Assembly: GCF_963675165.1 (NCBI RefSeq)
Contig: NC_087382.1
Location: forward strand, 4,503,963 to 4,567,962
Source: Halichondria panicea
Taxonomy: Eukaryota; Porifera; Demospongiae; Suberitida; Halichondriidae
DNA: 64,000 nucleotides
Direction: 5' to 3'
The position numbers and the translations under genes were made by a program. Numbering within the stretch: the first letter of the stretch is position 1; each line of letters begins with the position of its first letter. Below the pieces are notes generated by a model, which searched no databases, had not been told where the DNA came from, and worked only from the letters and a program-made list of their open reading frames with translations. Positions 10,501 through 20,800 of the stretch are shown here, piece after piece.

Positions 10501-13175
10501 CAGAAGTTATTGTAAAGCATTAAATTTTCGATCAGATGTAACTTGCTTGCACCGGCCTCAGTATTAATCAGGTGACTGTTTAAATTACACTGTGCCACAG
10601 AAAACAAGAGAATTGGTGTTATGACAACAGTTTCAAATTCTCTTTCGTTTAAACTGTCATGCCAAAAGCAAGTGGTGATGTATACAGCTCCAGCATACTT
10701 ATGGGCATGGTTACTTAAATAGCAATCCCCACCACTGTACACTTCACCTGATACAGCTGCGATTGCACCACCTGTATGGGCAGCAAAGTTTCCCACATAG
10801 TGCGTGTGTCGAGAGTATAATGATCCACCATAAATGCAAACTGCTCCTCCAAGCTCTAGGCTGGTGTTGTTTGTAAAGTTGGTGTCTCGGCATTCTAGCT
10901 TCCCATTGATGGTGCCAACAGCCCCTCCTCTTAATGCTGTATTGTTTTCATACGCACTGCTTTCAATTGTTATCAAATGAGCATCAAAACCTGCAATGGC
11001 TCCGCCATACTTTACTGCTTTATTGCCAACAAATAAGCAATTCGTTATATATAGACTACTGTTGCTAAAAATAGATACAGCTGCACCATGTTCACCTGCA
11101 TTGTCACAAAATGTGCTCTCTGAAATCATTATTTCCCCTCCTATAATATTGATGGCTCCACGTTCATTCATCACAAATTCTGAAGAAAAGACTGAGGCAT
11201 CTCCATATATAATGTAAATTGCTCCACCCAACGAACCCAAGGGCGCATTATTGTATTTGAAAGAACAGTTAAATGCCATTAATGTGAATATCATTCCACC
11301 CACTGCACTACCTGTATTGTTGTAAAAATAACAATTTGATAAGTGTAGTTGTTGTTTATTACTGATGGAATCTCCATGGATGTATATAGCACCACCTCGA
11401 ATACCAGCGTTATTTTGTACAAAGTGACAGTTTACAATCGATATAATATGGGTGTTGACCAATCCAGTGCTATAAACAGCTCCAGCTTCACTTGCTTGAT
11501 TGTTAGAAAAAGTAGTATCGGAAATGTACACAGGAAATGAGGATACAATGTTCATAGCACTTCCCAATCGTCCACTATTTGTATGAAATAATGTTTTTGT
11601 AACAATTGTGCTTTTTGTTGGCTTATTTAGCGCTATCACACTATACAGTGGTGATTTGTTACTTTCGAAATGACTTCCATTCACTATCAATGAACCAGAA
11701 TGCTGATATATTACTCTACCGTTATTCTTGTAATAGTAATTTTGTATGTCTGTAAGAGCACAGTCTTCGCTAAATATGACACCTCCACCATTGACATAGT
11801 TGTTCATAACATTGTTATCGTTGAGGTTCAGGAAGCAAAGTGTTTTAGAATTGCAAATGCAAAAAATTATTCCACCGAATGCAAACTCGTTATCTGAGAT
11901 AGCACTGTTGTTTGTGAACGTGTTATTTGATGAATATGTGAAACCGTTGCTGATGAAATATACTGCACCAACTTTTGCTCTGTTTCCCATGTAGTAGCTA
12001 CCACTGCTAAATATGGCTGATCCATCATCAGCATATATGCCTCCATTGGCAGTAGCATTGTTGTTGAGGTAGGAGCTGTTTGTAGAAGTGATACTGCAAT
12101 TACGAGTATAAATGATTGAACCTGAGAGTGCAATATTTTTTACAAAGAGACTGCGTGAAATTATAAGAGAACCTTGTTGTATATGAGTTGCTCCTCCTAA
12201 ATTATATGCACTGTTTTGCTTGAATTGACATTCAAGTAGTGATAGTTGTGTTTTTGTGGCAAAAATGGCTCCACCCGTGTAAGCAATATTGTTCGTGAAG
12301 AGGGTTTGATGAATGCGAACAGTGCTCTCGAAAAATGCTGCCGTGCCACCATAGGTTGTTTGTTCACCATTGTGAGCAAAAACTGTACCACTGATTTGAA
12401 TCAGAGAGGATATGACATAAAGTGCAGCCCCAGTTATTGCTCTATTTTGAAGGAATCGGCAATCGCTTATACTCACGTTCATGCACTCCAAAAGATACAT
12501 AGCACCTCCATTGAATTTGTATTTGCTACAGTAATCGGCAAGGCCACCAGGTTGACACTGGGCTGAATTGTTGACAAAGGAACAGTTTTTAAAGTTAACT
12601 TTAAGTGATTGTACTATGAAAATTGCTCCTCCTCCACTAGTCGTTTGTCCAATAATGTAGTTATCAATAAAATTACTATTAGCAACTAAAATATTTGTCA
12701 CATTAGAGAAAGATAAAGCGCCACCATAACCAGTTGTTCCCTGGTGTGAGCATCCTGAGAACGTAAGTCCAACTATTTCAACGGAATGGATATTTTGAAA
12801 GATGATACCAGAAGCTGGTCCGTTGCAGAGGATTATTGGACTACATTGTGAACAGTTGCTTGAAACTGCCATTTCAATGCCAGGAAGTCCTTGTATTCCA
12901 ATGATCTCCTCCAACAAGTGTTCGCCATGAAGGAAACGCAGGCTGATGCTTTGATTAAATGTTACATTCAATCCAGATGCAAGAACATTTAGTGATAAGC
13001 ATGGTTCATGAGGACAAGTGCCAGTAAAGTTTGATGGAACAATTGTGTACAACTCACTGCAACCTTGGCTGCCACTCGAGTATACGATAATTAGTGCTAC
13101 CACCATGAAAATGCACTGCCACAGGTGACCGTTGACAAATATTGTCACCATTTTCCAGTCGATACCTTTGTACAC
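7590..13175 (-). CDS. PMP-type beta-helix receptor with multi-pass membrane domain, 1861 aa
   Basis: This is an uninterrupted ORF with the same architecture as its neighbour but a longer ectodomain. Either Met1 or Met9 (MVTIFVNGHLWQCIFMVVAL) could start the signal peptide. Residues ~130-1130 hold roughly two dozen GGAI/GGAV/GGAL turns alternating with short Asn-rich strands (FxNN), typical of Chlam_PMP parallel beta-helices. A Cys-rich stalk (~1260-1400) is nearly identical to the neighbour's (DYCVDELVSVNLNT, FNRTGTLCGACKENLSAV). From ~1405 there are seven to nine hydrophobic segments, then an acidic tail with NVYDPPVIQPAVR, DDDYRRLNQP and TTYALVEI. The stalk and first membrane segment are far better conserved between the two genes than the later membrane segments. 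The ligand and partners are unknown. Confidence 0.9.
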   Translation of the reverse strand: MYKGIDWKMVTIFVNGHLWQCIFMVVALIIVYSSGSQGCSELYTIVPSNFTGTCPHEPCLSLNVLASGLNVTFNQSISLRFLHGEHLLEEIIGIQGLPGIEMAVSSNCSQCSPIILCNGPASGIIFQNIHSVEIVGLTFSGCSHQGTTGYGGALSFSNVTNILVANSNFIDNYIIGQTTSGGGAIFIVQSLKVNFKNCSFVNNSAQCQPGGLADYCSKYKFNGGAMYLLECMNVSISDCRFLQNRAITGAALYVISSLIQISGTVFAHNGEQTTYGGTAAFFESTVRIHQTLFTNNIAYTGGAIFATKTQLSLLECQFKQNSAYNLGGATHIQQGSLIISRSLFVKNIALSGSIIYTRNCSITSTNSSYLNNNATANGGIYADDGSAIFSSGSYYMGNRAKVGAVYFISNGFTYSSNNTFTNNSAISDNEFAFGGIIFCICNSKTLCFLNLNDNNVMNNYVNGGGVIFSEDCALTDIQNYYYKNNGRVIYQHSGSLIVNGSHFESNKSPLYSVIALNKPTKSTIVTKTLFHTNSGRLGSAMNIVSSFPVYISDTTFSNNQASEAGAVYSTGLVNTHIISIVNCHFVQNNAGIRGGAIYIHGDSISNKQQLHLSNCYFYNNTGSAVGGMIFTLMAFNCSFKYNNAPLGSLGGAIYIIYGDASVFSSEFVMNERGAINIIGGEIMISESTFCDNAGEHGAAVSIFSNSSLYITNCLFVGNKAVKYGGAIAGFDAHLITIESSAYENNTALRGGAVGTINGKLECRDTNFTNNTSLELGGAVCIYGGSLYSRHTHYVGNFAAHTGGAIAAVSGEVYSGGDCYLSNHAHKYAGAVYITTCFWHDSLNEREFETVVITPILLFSVAQCNLNSHLINTEAGASKLHLIENLMLYNNFCELAGGAIVAIKTNVFFEGKEAITVSSNSAGYGGALTLLWSNLNISCSVQFTQNAAHISGGGILTYNGVVELSFSEQRSGIFALNTATLTGGGIHAINSSINLVSGYFELTKNIATYGGAFYLSSNSKLYLVKKKQKSISRDDLKLVLRENSAQKGGGVFINDSDIGEQCVSQYSSEECFLQTLLLNSTSAPLRDTNYLNVFFVNNTASVSGDAIFGGLLDRCSLNPSNELLFDFPDYSSSHNGADYVQTIATFIDQFNYSNLTFPYNPLAGKTNIKYLISSEPLQICFCRQQQHNCSYFKHAPIYTKKGQFFEVSIVAVDQLGNPVNATVISSVINNAKLANVDQTRQAISSKCSSIGYAIYPQDEFNFAEIKLFADGPCNDIGISKRVLTVIFQPCTCPIGFYPEETRTLCSCVCDPLLESYITGCSLVKETVFRKPYVWIDFVNRSNVSGYLLHDSCPFDYCVDELVSVNLNTVHGADSQCAFNRTGTLCGACKENLSAVFGSSQCRECTNSFISLLIPFAVAGIALVAFIVMLNMTIAIGTINGLVFYANIVFANQSLLLPPRTSKFLTIFISWLNLDLGIETCFYDGMDSYAKALLQLVFPLYVILLTAAIIVLVKYSVQFSNFLGRKRDLAGTLCTLILLSYSKFIRTIITNLQYTYITYPDDTWDIVWLHDANIPYFKPSHFQRLIAAFVIIIVVLLYTSLILFGQWLPKFEEKQALQWIKQFVNKHFEPFAPHHSYWVGLLLLVRALLHIVATCFSDQTSLLFSFCIVLFLILLKLLTIHIYESKKLEILESSFLVNLGVISVVQYYVRDNARMAAVVADLSVAVAAITFIVILGYHIYTFILKEITWLVKMTRSIKNLVHLRERQQNVVVQFQDHLQPLQDEQDEELHEPLVEREVPDVATNVYDPPVIQPAVRYSQPRHADLEELLEPITDDDYRRLNQPNRRYPQPTTYALVEIHKNNN

Positions 13176-13742
13176 GTGCCCAGAGGGCTTAGTCTGAACG
13201 CTTGAATGTAAACTTCAAAGACGATTTACTGGTTTGTATAAAATTGTGTTATGTCAGTTGTCAGTGGAAAAATAAGGCAGCATTTAATTATTGTAGAACA
13301 TAGGCACAAGGGGTGATTATTATGATTATAACAGTGTCCGAAACACTGACTGGTGTGCTATAAAAATGGCCTATAGTCTCCCATGCACCATTGACATACG
13401 TAAAAGATTGCATGCTTGACATGTTGCATGCCCAATACTGTATAGCTACTTATCTGCTAATCTTCTTACCACAATTTTTGTCCAATGGCATGCAGTTTTA
13501 GTCTCAGCTCCTCAGCAAATTATGGATAGTATAATTATGATTCTTTCTAAACTGCTAGTTCTCAATATTCAATGATCAATTTTATGTGACAGGAAGCAGA
13601 TTACTGAGATTAGTCAATCATTGCCATTAGTGGTTAGGGAAATAGAATGTTTATGCAAACAATTATACAGTGATTGATCATGGCTACATAAATGATCGAT
13701 GATGGTGCTATATAAAGATCAAGGTTCATATTAGTGGCTGCT

Positions 13743-14079
13743 CTAACCGCAGCCACTAATAGCTATATATAGCGCTCTAGTGGCAGATTTCGCTATGCTA
13801 TCAAAGCAAGCAAATGTATAGGCCATAACTCGAGAACGTTTATTTTGCAAATCCAAAATTAAAAATCCAAGACTAAAAGCCTCTTCATTCTGAATTTCAG
13901 CCTACACAGACAGACAGACACATAGAGTGGAAGGAAAACAGGGTGCAGTTCTGAGATTGTAGACGAGCTTTGGAATTGCAAAGGAGCGCATGCTTGAGGA
14001 GTAGAGACACACACTTTGTTTAGCGAAATCTGCCACTAGAGCGCTATACATGTATATAGCTATTAGTGGCTGCGGTTAG
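13743..14079. mobile_element. MITE-like element with ~55 bp inverted ends
   Basis: The left arm (13743-13795, starting CTAACCGCAGCCACTAATAG) is matched in inverse by the right arm (14021-14079, ending in GGCTGCGGTTAG). The interior is about 225 bp and contains a reverse-oriented piece of the dispersed GT-linked repeat seen at 26.3, 31.6, 39.6 and 48.5 kb. No transposase is encoded. Confidence 0.75.
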
Positions 14080-14119
14080 CTATTGACACCTACAATGTAC
14101 ACATTTGGCACTAATATCG

Positions 14120-14322
14120 TACCAGAAAAAAGAGGCGGTGGTGAGTGCTTGCATGGCCTTGCAGGTCCGAAAGCAATGAGCATGGGAACGTGATGCGCAT
14201 GCGCAATAACAACCCTAGATAATTCTAATTATAGCGCATGCGCATCACGTTCCAATGCTCATTGCTTTCGGACCTGCAAGGCCATGCGAGCAAGCACTCA
14301 CCACTGCCTCTTTTTTCTGGTA
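14120..14322. mobile_element. Near-perfect palindromic MITE, TA-flanked
   Basis: The two ~95 bp arms are almost exact inverse copies (left starts CCAGAAAAAAGAGGCGGTGG; right ends in CTCTTTTTTCTGG) with only ~20 bp of loop. TA lies immediately outside both ends, which fits a Tc1/mariner-type target duplication. Transcribed, it would form a very stable hairpin. Confidence 0.8.
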
Positions 14323-14611
14323 TCAATAGCTAATCTGCTAGACCAGAGTTAGTAACTGTATGGGGCTCGGGTCCATATAATATGTAACGTGCACTTTCAT
14401 GTGTCGTGACCGTAGAACTGTTTGTGTTGTATACCGTAAGAGTTAATATTGCGCCAAATTTTTTGAAGCGCATCATTAAACTTCGAAGATAATTATTGTT
14501 TGCTGGTGTAAAGGGGCTTTCCTCGAAGATAAAATCATTTATTTTGAGCTATCTGCATGGTCCTCGGAATTTGGCGATAATAATTATACATGTAGTACTA
14601 ATTTTGCAGGC

Positions 14612-15271
14612 ATAATTATGTAACCATTAATTTACAACTGCTGTTAGGTGACGGAATGTTTTCATTCTTCGTAATTAAAAGAAGACCAGTGAGTGACTGC
14701 TAGTTCACTCAACCTATTATTAATTGTGAGGTCCTCATTTAAGTTCATGTGAAAAACAATTCTAGATCTATAATTATGTAGTAGCTCTCATGACATAATT
14801 TACCTTAGCCATCTGCTCTTATTCAAATTACTATAATTATAGTTAATACTCTAATTTGAGCTGTCAGATGAATGTAGTTTTGTTAGCTACTGCTAATGAA
14901 CTGAAAATGTGCACAGGGAATTGTGTACAGACATTCAGTTGAATAGCAACTTAGTTATGCATCAATAGCTCAGATACAACGAGCGGCTGGTCTCGAGGCT
15001 ACCAATATAGCTGTTATACTAGATAGATCTACAAGCTATATACCTGTTGTTGCGCCCTCAGGGAATACATACAACTGTATGAGGTAGTACAAATCCAATA
15101 CACCCTTGATATCTATGGTACAACTATTACATGTATAGTGTAGCACTCTTGTGTTACACTATACTTGTGTTACATACTAAAACGCAAAATAATTATGTCC
15201 ACCATTAATCTATAACTGCTGTTAGGTGACGGAATATTTTCATGCTTTAGAATTAATAGAAGACAGTGAGT
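14612..15271. repeat. Direct repeat of an ~80 bp promoter-proximal block
   Basis: 14612-14694 and 15189-15271 align along their whole length with few mismatches and share CTGCTGTTAGGTGACGGAAT. The second copy ends 30 bp upstream of a TATA box. The first is followed by no ORF that resembles the downstream gene. Confidence 0.6.
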
Positions 15272-15300
15272 ATCGTCACACCTAGTCAGCATGCAAAAAC

Positions 15301-15308
15301 TATAAAAG
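15301..15308 (+). promoter_or_regulatory. TATA box of the Arg-rich secreted protein gene
   Basis: TATAAAAG lies 61 bp upstream of the ATG at 15362, the right distance for a short 5' UTR. The TATA box and compact leader suggest a strongly or inducibly transcribed gene (inference). Confidence 0.6.
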
Positions 15309-15361
15309 GAAGAAACGCTTTGCAAGTTTTCAAGCCAGTTTTCTCGAAAAGGCACACAACC

Positions 15362-16021
15362 ATGAAGGTGGTTACTCTTGTCCTCCTGGCATTAGTTGCC
15401 GTGACTGCCAGTGTGGCTCACACTGCTTCCGAAACTGAAGATAATGAGGTGCAATCTGCTGTGGTCAACACGGCTAGCTATGACAAAAGTAACATGCAGT
15501 CAGCAATCGCTGATGAGGACAGTGATGATGAATTAGAGCTTGCTTTATCCCAAGATGATTCAGATGACGAAAATGCTCTCTCTCAAGATTCTGACCAGGT
15601 TCAGGAGAGCCTTGTAAAAGATCAGTTTTTTCGGCGAAGGTATCGACGTCCTCGTCGCATAATCCGAAGAGTAACACGAAGGTATCGACGTCCTCGTCGC
15701 ATAATCCGAAGAGTAACACGAAGGTATCGACGTCCTCGTCGCATAATCCGAAGAGTAACACGAAGGTATCGACGTCCTCGTCGCATAATCCGAAGAGTAA
15801 CACGAAGGTATCGACGTCCTCGTCACATAATCCGAAGAGGGTACCGTCCCCGCCAGCGTGTGATCATAATTCGTCGTCCTTCTCCGATTTATTTCCAGAG
15901 GATGAGGCGTCTGAGAGCTTTGTTGAGGAACTGCAAACTCAGGCTGCATAGAATGATTGCCCTCCTGAGACGCAGGCAGTACAGGCTAAGGAGGAGGCAC
16001 GTCTCTCGAAGGTGGGGGTGA
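15362..16021 (+). CDS. Secreted acidic/arginine-rich repeat protein, 219 aa
   Basis: I chose the ATG at 15362 because it gives a clean signal peptide (MKVVTLVLLALVAVTAS) just after a TATA box; an upstream in-frame ATG at 15266 would precede the TATA box. After the signal comes an acidic segment of ~70 residues rich in D, E, S and Q (DEDSDDELELALSQDDSDDE). Then follow five tandem 14-residue units RRYRRPRRIIRRVT, of which the last diverges (RHIIRRG). The C-terminus is also strongly basic, with a single Cys (NCKLRLHRMIALLRRRQYRL). Signal plus acidic pro-region plus cationic repeats resembles multi-copy antimicrobial-peptide precursors, where the acidic part masks the basic part. A silica- or matrix-binding polycation is an alternative. 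Neither role is proven and I recognise no named family. Confidence 0.8.
   Translation: MKVVTLVLLALVAVTASVAHTASETEDNEVQSAVVNTASYDKSNMQSAIADEDSDDELELALSQDDSDDENALSQDSDQVQESLVKDQFFRRRYRRPRRIIRRVTRRYRRPRRIIRRVTRRYRRPRRIIRRVTRRYRRPRRIIRRVTRRYRRPRHIIRRGYRPRQRVIIIRRPSPIYFQRMRRLRALLRNCKLRLHRMIALLRRRQYRLRRRHVSRRWG
15635..15838 (+). repeat. 42-bp coding minisatellite, five copies
   Basis: Units start at 15635, 15677, 15719, 15761 and 15803. The first four are essentially identical at the DNA level and the fifth has drifted at its end. Each encodes RRYRRPRRIIRRVT, so unit gain or loss keeps the frame. The high identity implies recent expansion. Confidence 0.95.
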
Positions 16022-17884
16022 GAAGATTGATGAAGCAACACTAACAAGGGACAAAAGTCCAATAGCTAGTTTATATGACTGTATAGTGTTAATGTTCGCA
16101 TACAGTTTTAGTCATTCTGTGTAATTGTACTACATATGTAGCATGTGATCGATATACATGATTGATATCGCTGCAAATCTTTCCGAACGTCAGCGATGCC
16201 GCTTGTTCAAGTCCAACCATAGCTGCATATGTCCATTCAAAAGCAAATACCGGTACTTGGTTAGCTGAGCTTTTGGGTATGTTTTTCTAAGGCCTGCTCT
16301 ACCGAAGAGGATGTCCTGTCAGTGTTTAGTGTCGTCAATGATGACCATGGTGAGAGAATTATTACTTTCAGCTGGATCTTGCATTGAAATATTGTTGTGT
16401 GGGTTGACTTGTCTGAGAATAGGTGAATCCTAAGTAGTACTGCATAATTTATGTTGTTGTATGACTGTCCTGAACTGCTTTTTTAATTGTGGTTTTGGGC
16501 TTAAATTTTCTCGTAATTGTCAAAATTGGTTGCTTTCATTTCCTTACGCGCATATTCATTTTTTTTGTGTTGTACGTTAAGCAGAGATCTGAATGTGTTC
16601 AGGTATTTTGTAACATGTAGGGGCAATATAATTAAATCATGCAGCCATATATGTTTGTTTAAACTTGTTAGTGTCGACTCTTTAGTGCGTTCCTCTGAGT
16701 GTGTGGTGCTATTAAAAAGGTTTGCTCTGAATAAGTTGTTAGGATGAAACTTTCCAAACTATGAGCTATGGTAGCCTTGAGGATTTGCTGGATCAATGTA
16801 AAATTTATTTGCAGCCGTTGGTACGTGTGTTTGTACTGCATGTGTCTAGCTGGAGTAAAGTTTCATTGACTACTAACTGTACCTATGATGTCAAACATGT
16901 GCCAATTAATATCTCGGGTAAAATTTATTTGCAGTCTGTTTTTTGAGTGAGTGCAAATTGAAGTTAAGTTGTGCCTGAGAGTATTGTGTTATGATTCCAA
17001 CGTTGAAGTTTCTATAATAATTATGTAAATGGAGTCTTCCAAGAGCGCATAAAAGCTCTTGAGACTTCTTATAGCAAAGCTTTTAATGTGATGAAAACAA
17101 TAATATTACGGGATAAGTGTATAGTTAACAACTGGTTTGATGATAAAGTGATGTGCGCGTATAATCTTAAACATCACCATGTGCAGTGAATTAATGGTTG
17201 CTTAAATTTATAAGTGCTCTCACTTGATAAATACCGTACGTGTACTGTTTTATTTTTTTATTTTTGGTACTATAATGGTATGTTTCTAGCTGGAATATCT
17301 CTATACCGCTATTTTTAATGTATTCTAGATCTATCTTCAATAATATGATGTGTGCAAGTCATTTTTAAGTTTTGTGATAAATCTATCTTCATGGTAAATT
17401 AAATTAGATTACTGATTGAACCGTAAATCAAATCGTTTTAAAGCATTTTTTTGCAGACTGTTAGTAGGTAAGGGCAATTCACCTACAAGTGCATTGTGTT
17501 GTATTGCTCACACAACCTTGACATGATATGGGTAGGAACAGAGGAGGTACGACAGGTGCGGTGCAGCTCAAGTAATTAGCCTTTGATTGAGCAATAATTA
17601 TTCGCCCACGCCCCGCCCACGTCGTATGTTTTTGCTGAGAGTAATCAAAGGCTAATAACTTGAGCTGCACCGCGCCTGTCACCTCCTCTGAGGTAGGAAT
17701 GTATTTACTCCACGGCTGATTCACCTTCCGATGGAATTGTAAAATCGTAAACATTTTACAAGACACAACATTATTTGTGGAATGATAGTATAAGCAAGTA
17801 AAACAATAAACATGCTCCATGGGACTGTTTGTATATATGCATTCAAACGGAGACAACAACATCAGTTGCTCATTATTCAACACA
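16022..17884. other. Intergenic region, no supported gene
   Basis: This 1.9 kb stretch carries the 3' UTR of the Arg-rich gene and the promoter of the first sushi gene. It contains a TAAAATTTATTTGCAG segment repeated near 16799 and 16919, and a fold-back element at 17539-17691. The small ORFs here are not conserved-looking. Confidence 0.55.
17539..17691. mobile_element. hAT-like MITE with 8-bp target duplication
   Basis: The arms CAGAGGAGGT... and ...ACCTCCTCTG are inverse copies about 50 bp long (including GTGCAGCTCAAGTAATTAGC and its complement). The element is flanked on both sides by GGTAGGAA (17531-17538 and 17692-17699). A CAG-type terminus with an 8-bp duplication is the hAT signature. 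A relative lies at 47949-48085. Confidence 0.8.
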
Positions 17885-20800
17885 ATGGAGAAGAACCCAG
17901 TGTTTGAAAACAATAGTTACGACACTAAATCCTCACTATCTGACAGCAGGACTGATGTCCTACAACCTGCATGGTCTAAGCAAACCACAAGACGTAAGAC
18001 TTCTTGTCGGACATGTGTATCTGCAACCTTTGCAGTAGTGGCTGTGCTTGCTCTACTCATTCTTGCTGGAGTGGTAGTCACAATGATTGTGCAACCACAA
18101 TATTCCAACACCGAGTCTAACGCTTTGTTGAAACAAGAGATGGAAAGTTTGAAAGAATTTATGACACAACAAGTGAATGTAAACAAGGAACAAACAAAGT
18201 TTAATCAAATGCAACAACGTGAGATTGAATCTCTGAAGCATAATCTTCAGCGTTCAAATAAAAGCAATATCGAGCTACGAATACAGTTTGCCTCTGAGAT
18301 AGATACTTTAAGCAAAAATGTTACTGCTGGAATTGCGACTGTCCAGTTACAACAAAGCCAGAGTGTGATCCATTGCATGGAAAAAACGAATGAAACATAC
18401 TACAGAATTGAAAATTTGACGGAGGTCATCCAGCACTCGCTAGTTAAGTTAACTAGAAAGCAAGAGGAGGATATTTCAAGCCTCGAGAAATCTTCAAATG
18501 AGAGTGTTGAAAATCTACACATTCAACTTCATTTTTTTAATCATTCCTTCACCACTGATATTGAGGGTGTCTGGAGAAGGCTAAACCAGAATGCACTCGA
18601 CTGCCTAGGAGAGACTAACGAAACACAGAACGAGGTGGAGGCAATCAATAATCGAATTAATCATCTCGTTTTGAATTTTACATCAGATGTTGTGTTAATC
18701 CGGACTCTACTCAGTAATATACAAAATTCTTCTGGCTCACAAGGTAAGCAATCTAAAATCAGCTCTTAAAAGTTTTACTGTTGATAATCAATTGCAATGC
18801 AATATAACACATGCAGAATCTGATGGACCGCTAACTTGTGAAGTACTTTCCTCACCCACCAATGGAGGATTCAGTATAGAGGCAGGACCAAACTCACTGA
18901 GTGGTGGATTGGGCTCAGTGGCTACCTACACATGTGACCCAGGCTATGCTCTTGAAGGACAAGGGACCAGGACTTGTGAGGACACTAACGGAGGGACGGT
19001 CACTATGGGAACATGGAGTGGAGCGCAACCATCTTGTAACGGTATACGTTTGATATATATGAGACATACTGATTAATGCTTTTTGAAGCTGCATGGGAAA
19101 TTATACAAATTAAACTGGTATCAGTTCGCATGCCCTTCCTTCACAGACAATTATCTTTTTCTTTATGCATGTACTAGAAATTTTTTGCTTGGAGCCTCCC
19201 ACACCAGTGAATGGAGATGCGGTATTGAGTAGTCAAGAGATGAGTGTGGGCACCATGGCTACCTACTCCTGTGACTCTGGGTACGTTCTTGTTGGCCAGG
19301 TAACCAGGACTTGTGAAGATGTTAGAGGAGAGATAATTGGAACTTGGAGTGGAACTACGCCAGCATGTGAAGGTACACACAATAAACAGTGAATAGCTGG
19401 AGTATTGTAAACAAAACTCATTGCCTGTGATTGTATTAACTTCTCACTTAGTTTTTTTGCTTACTTTCCAATCATGCTTACATACCATTGCATAGTGATT
19501 ATTAGATGCCAGCAGTTGACTCATCCAAGTAACGGAGAAGTCAGTGTTTCTACTGGCACACACGGAGTGAACCTCGGTGTGGGAGCTGTAGCTACCTACT
19601 CCTGCAGCAATGGCTATGGACTAGTGGGACAAGCTACCAGGACTTGTGTTAGTGATGGAGGGAGCTCAGGAATATGGAGTGGGAGTGCACCAACGTGTGA
19701 AGGTTTGTATAAGTGAATGTAGAAAGAATAATACAAGAAGACCCCAATAATGGAGTCTGAATGTGTCGGCATGCATTTCGACTGTGTGCATATGTAAATT
19801 ATTATGAGCTATAACAATAGTCATTTTTAATTTCTAAGGTGACCATCATGCATGCTACATGTTCTGAAAGCTTGGTCTAACATCACCCTCTCTTTAGTTA
19901 TTCATAAGCATCACTGCAAGGAATTCGAAAATAATAACTGAAATATGTAAACAACTACTATTTGTTTTAAAATAATATTGCTTGTTTACACAATTATTCA
20001 CAGAGGTGATAACATGTCTGTCACTTGCACCTCCGGTCAATGGAGTTCTCACATTCACTCCTGGTGCTGACAACAGTAACATTGGACTGGGATCAGTAGC
20101 CACTTATTCCTGTAACCTCGGCTATGTGCTAGTGGGACAATTTACAAGAGTGTGTCTAACTGCAAATGGTGGAGCTTGGAGTGGAAATCAACCAGCATGT
20201 GAAGGTAGACAATATTGTTCTTTAAAAAGTCCATACATGTAGCTAGATGCAATGATCATAAGGATTGTGCAGTGTAATGTATGTCGTATTTAGTTAAGTA
20301 TCGTGCAGTAGCGTATTAATTATTTAGGACTGTCTGATTATACAGGTGCGGTCTACTGTCCATCACTAACGGCCCCAGGCAATGGTAGTGTGACTATCAT
20401 CTCTGGTGTCAACCTTCTCAGTGTTGGGTCAGTGGCTACCTACTCATGTGACCCAGGCAATGTCCTCCTGGGACCCCCCACCAGGACTTGTGAGGACCCA
20501 GACTCTGACTTAGTGGGAACATGGACTGGAACAAAGCGAGAATGTCAAGGTTAAGCTATGAAAATACCCTGTTTTGTAAAAATTACCTGATCTAAATACG
20601 CAAAACGTTGGGTAAATACCTCGGAGTGTAATATGAATTATGGTACTTTCTATCTCTATACATGAAATGGCAAAATTGCACTTGTATTTCCTAAAACCAT
20701 TGGTTTACCTATCTATTTTTCTCATGCTTTGGTTTCTCTTACATAATTGATTTCCTTCTCTCAGTGATTCTCTGTCCTGACATCACGGCCCCTGTTAATG

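Larger units (their letters stand above)
13176..15361. other. Intergenic region with two fold-back elements and a duplicated promoter-like block
   Basis: This 2.2 kb stretch has no supported gene. It holds fold-back elements at 13743-14079 and 14120-14322, and an ~80 bp direct repeat. The repeat block at 14612-14694 (containing CTGCTGTTAGGTGACGGAAT) recurs at 15189-15271, just upstream of the TATA box of the next gene. Confidence 0.65.

Noticed and set aside
1..13175. Bacterial contamination or direct transfer from Chlamydia because of PMP repeats
   Set aside because: The genes encode signal peptides, many N-glycosylation sequons and helical membrane domains, form a eukaryotic-looking local family and lie beside spliced genes. 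The repeat alone is short and convergence-prone.
15474..15949. Two - strand ORFs with repeated LFGLCDEDVDTF and YATRTSIPSCYSSD units
   Set aside because: They are the complement of the 42-bp coding repeat in the Arg-rich gene. A repeat whose length is a multiple of three leaves every frame open, and neither ORF has a signal, splice sites or homology.
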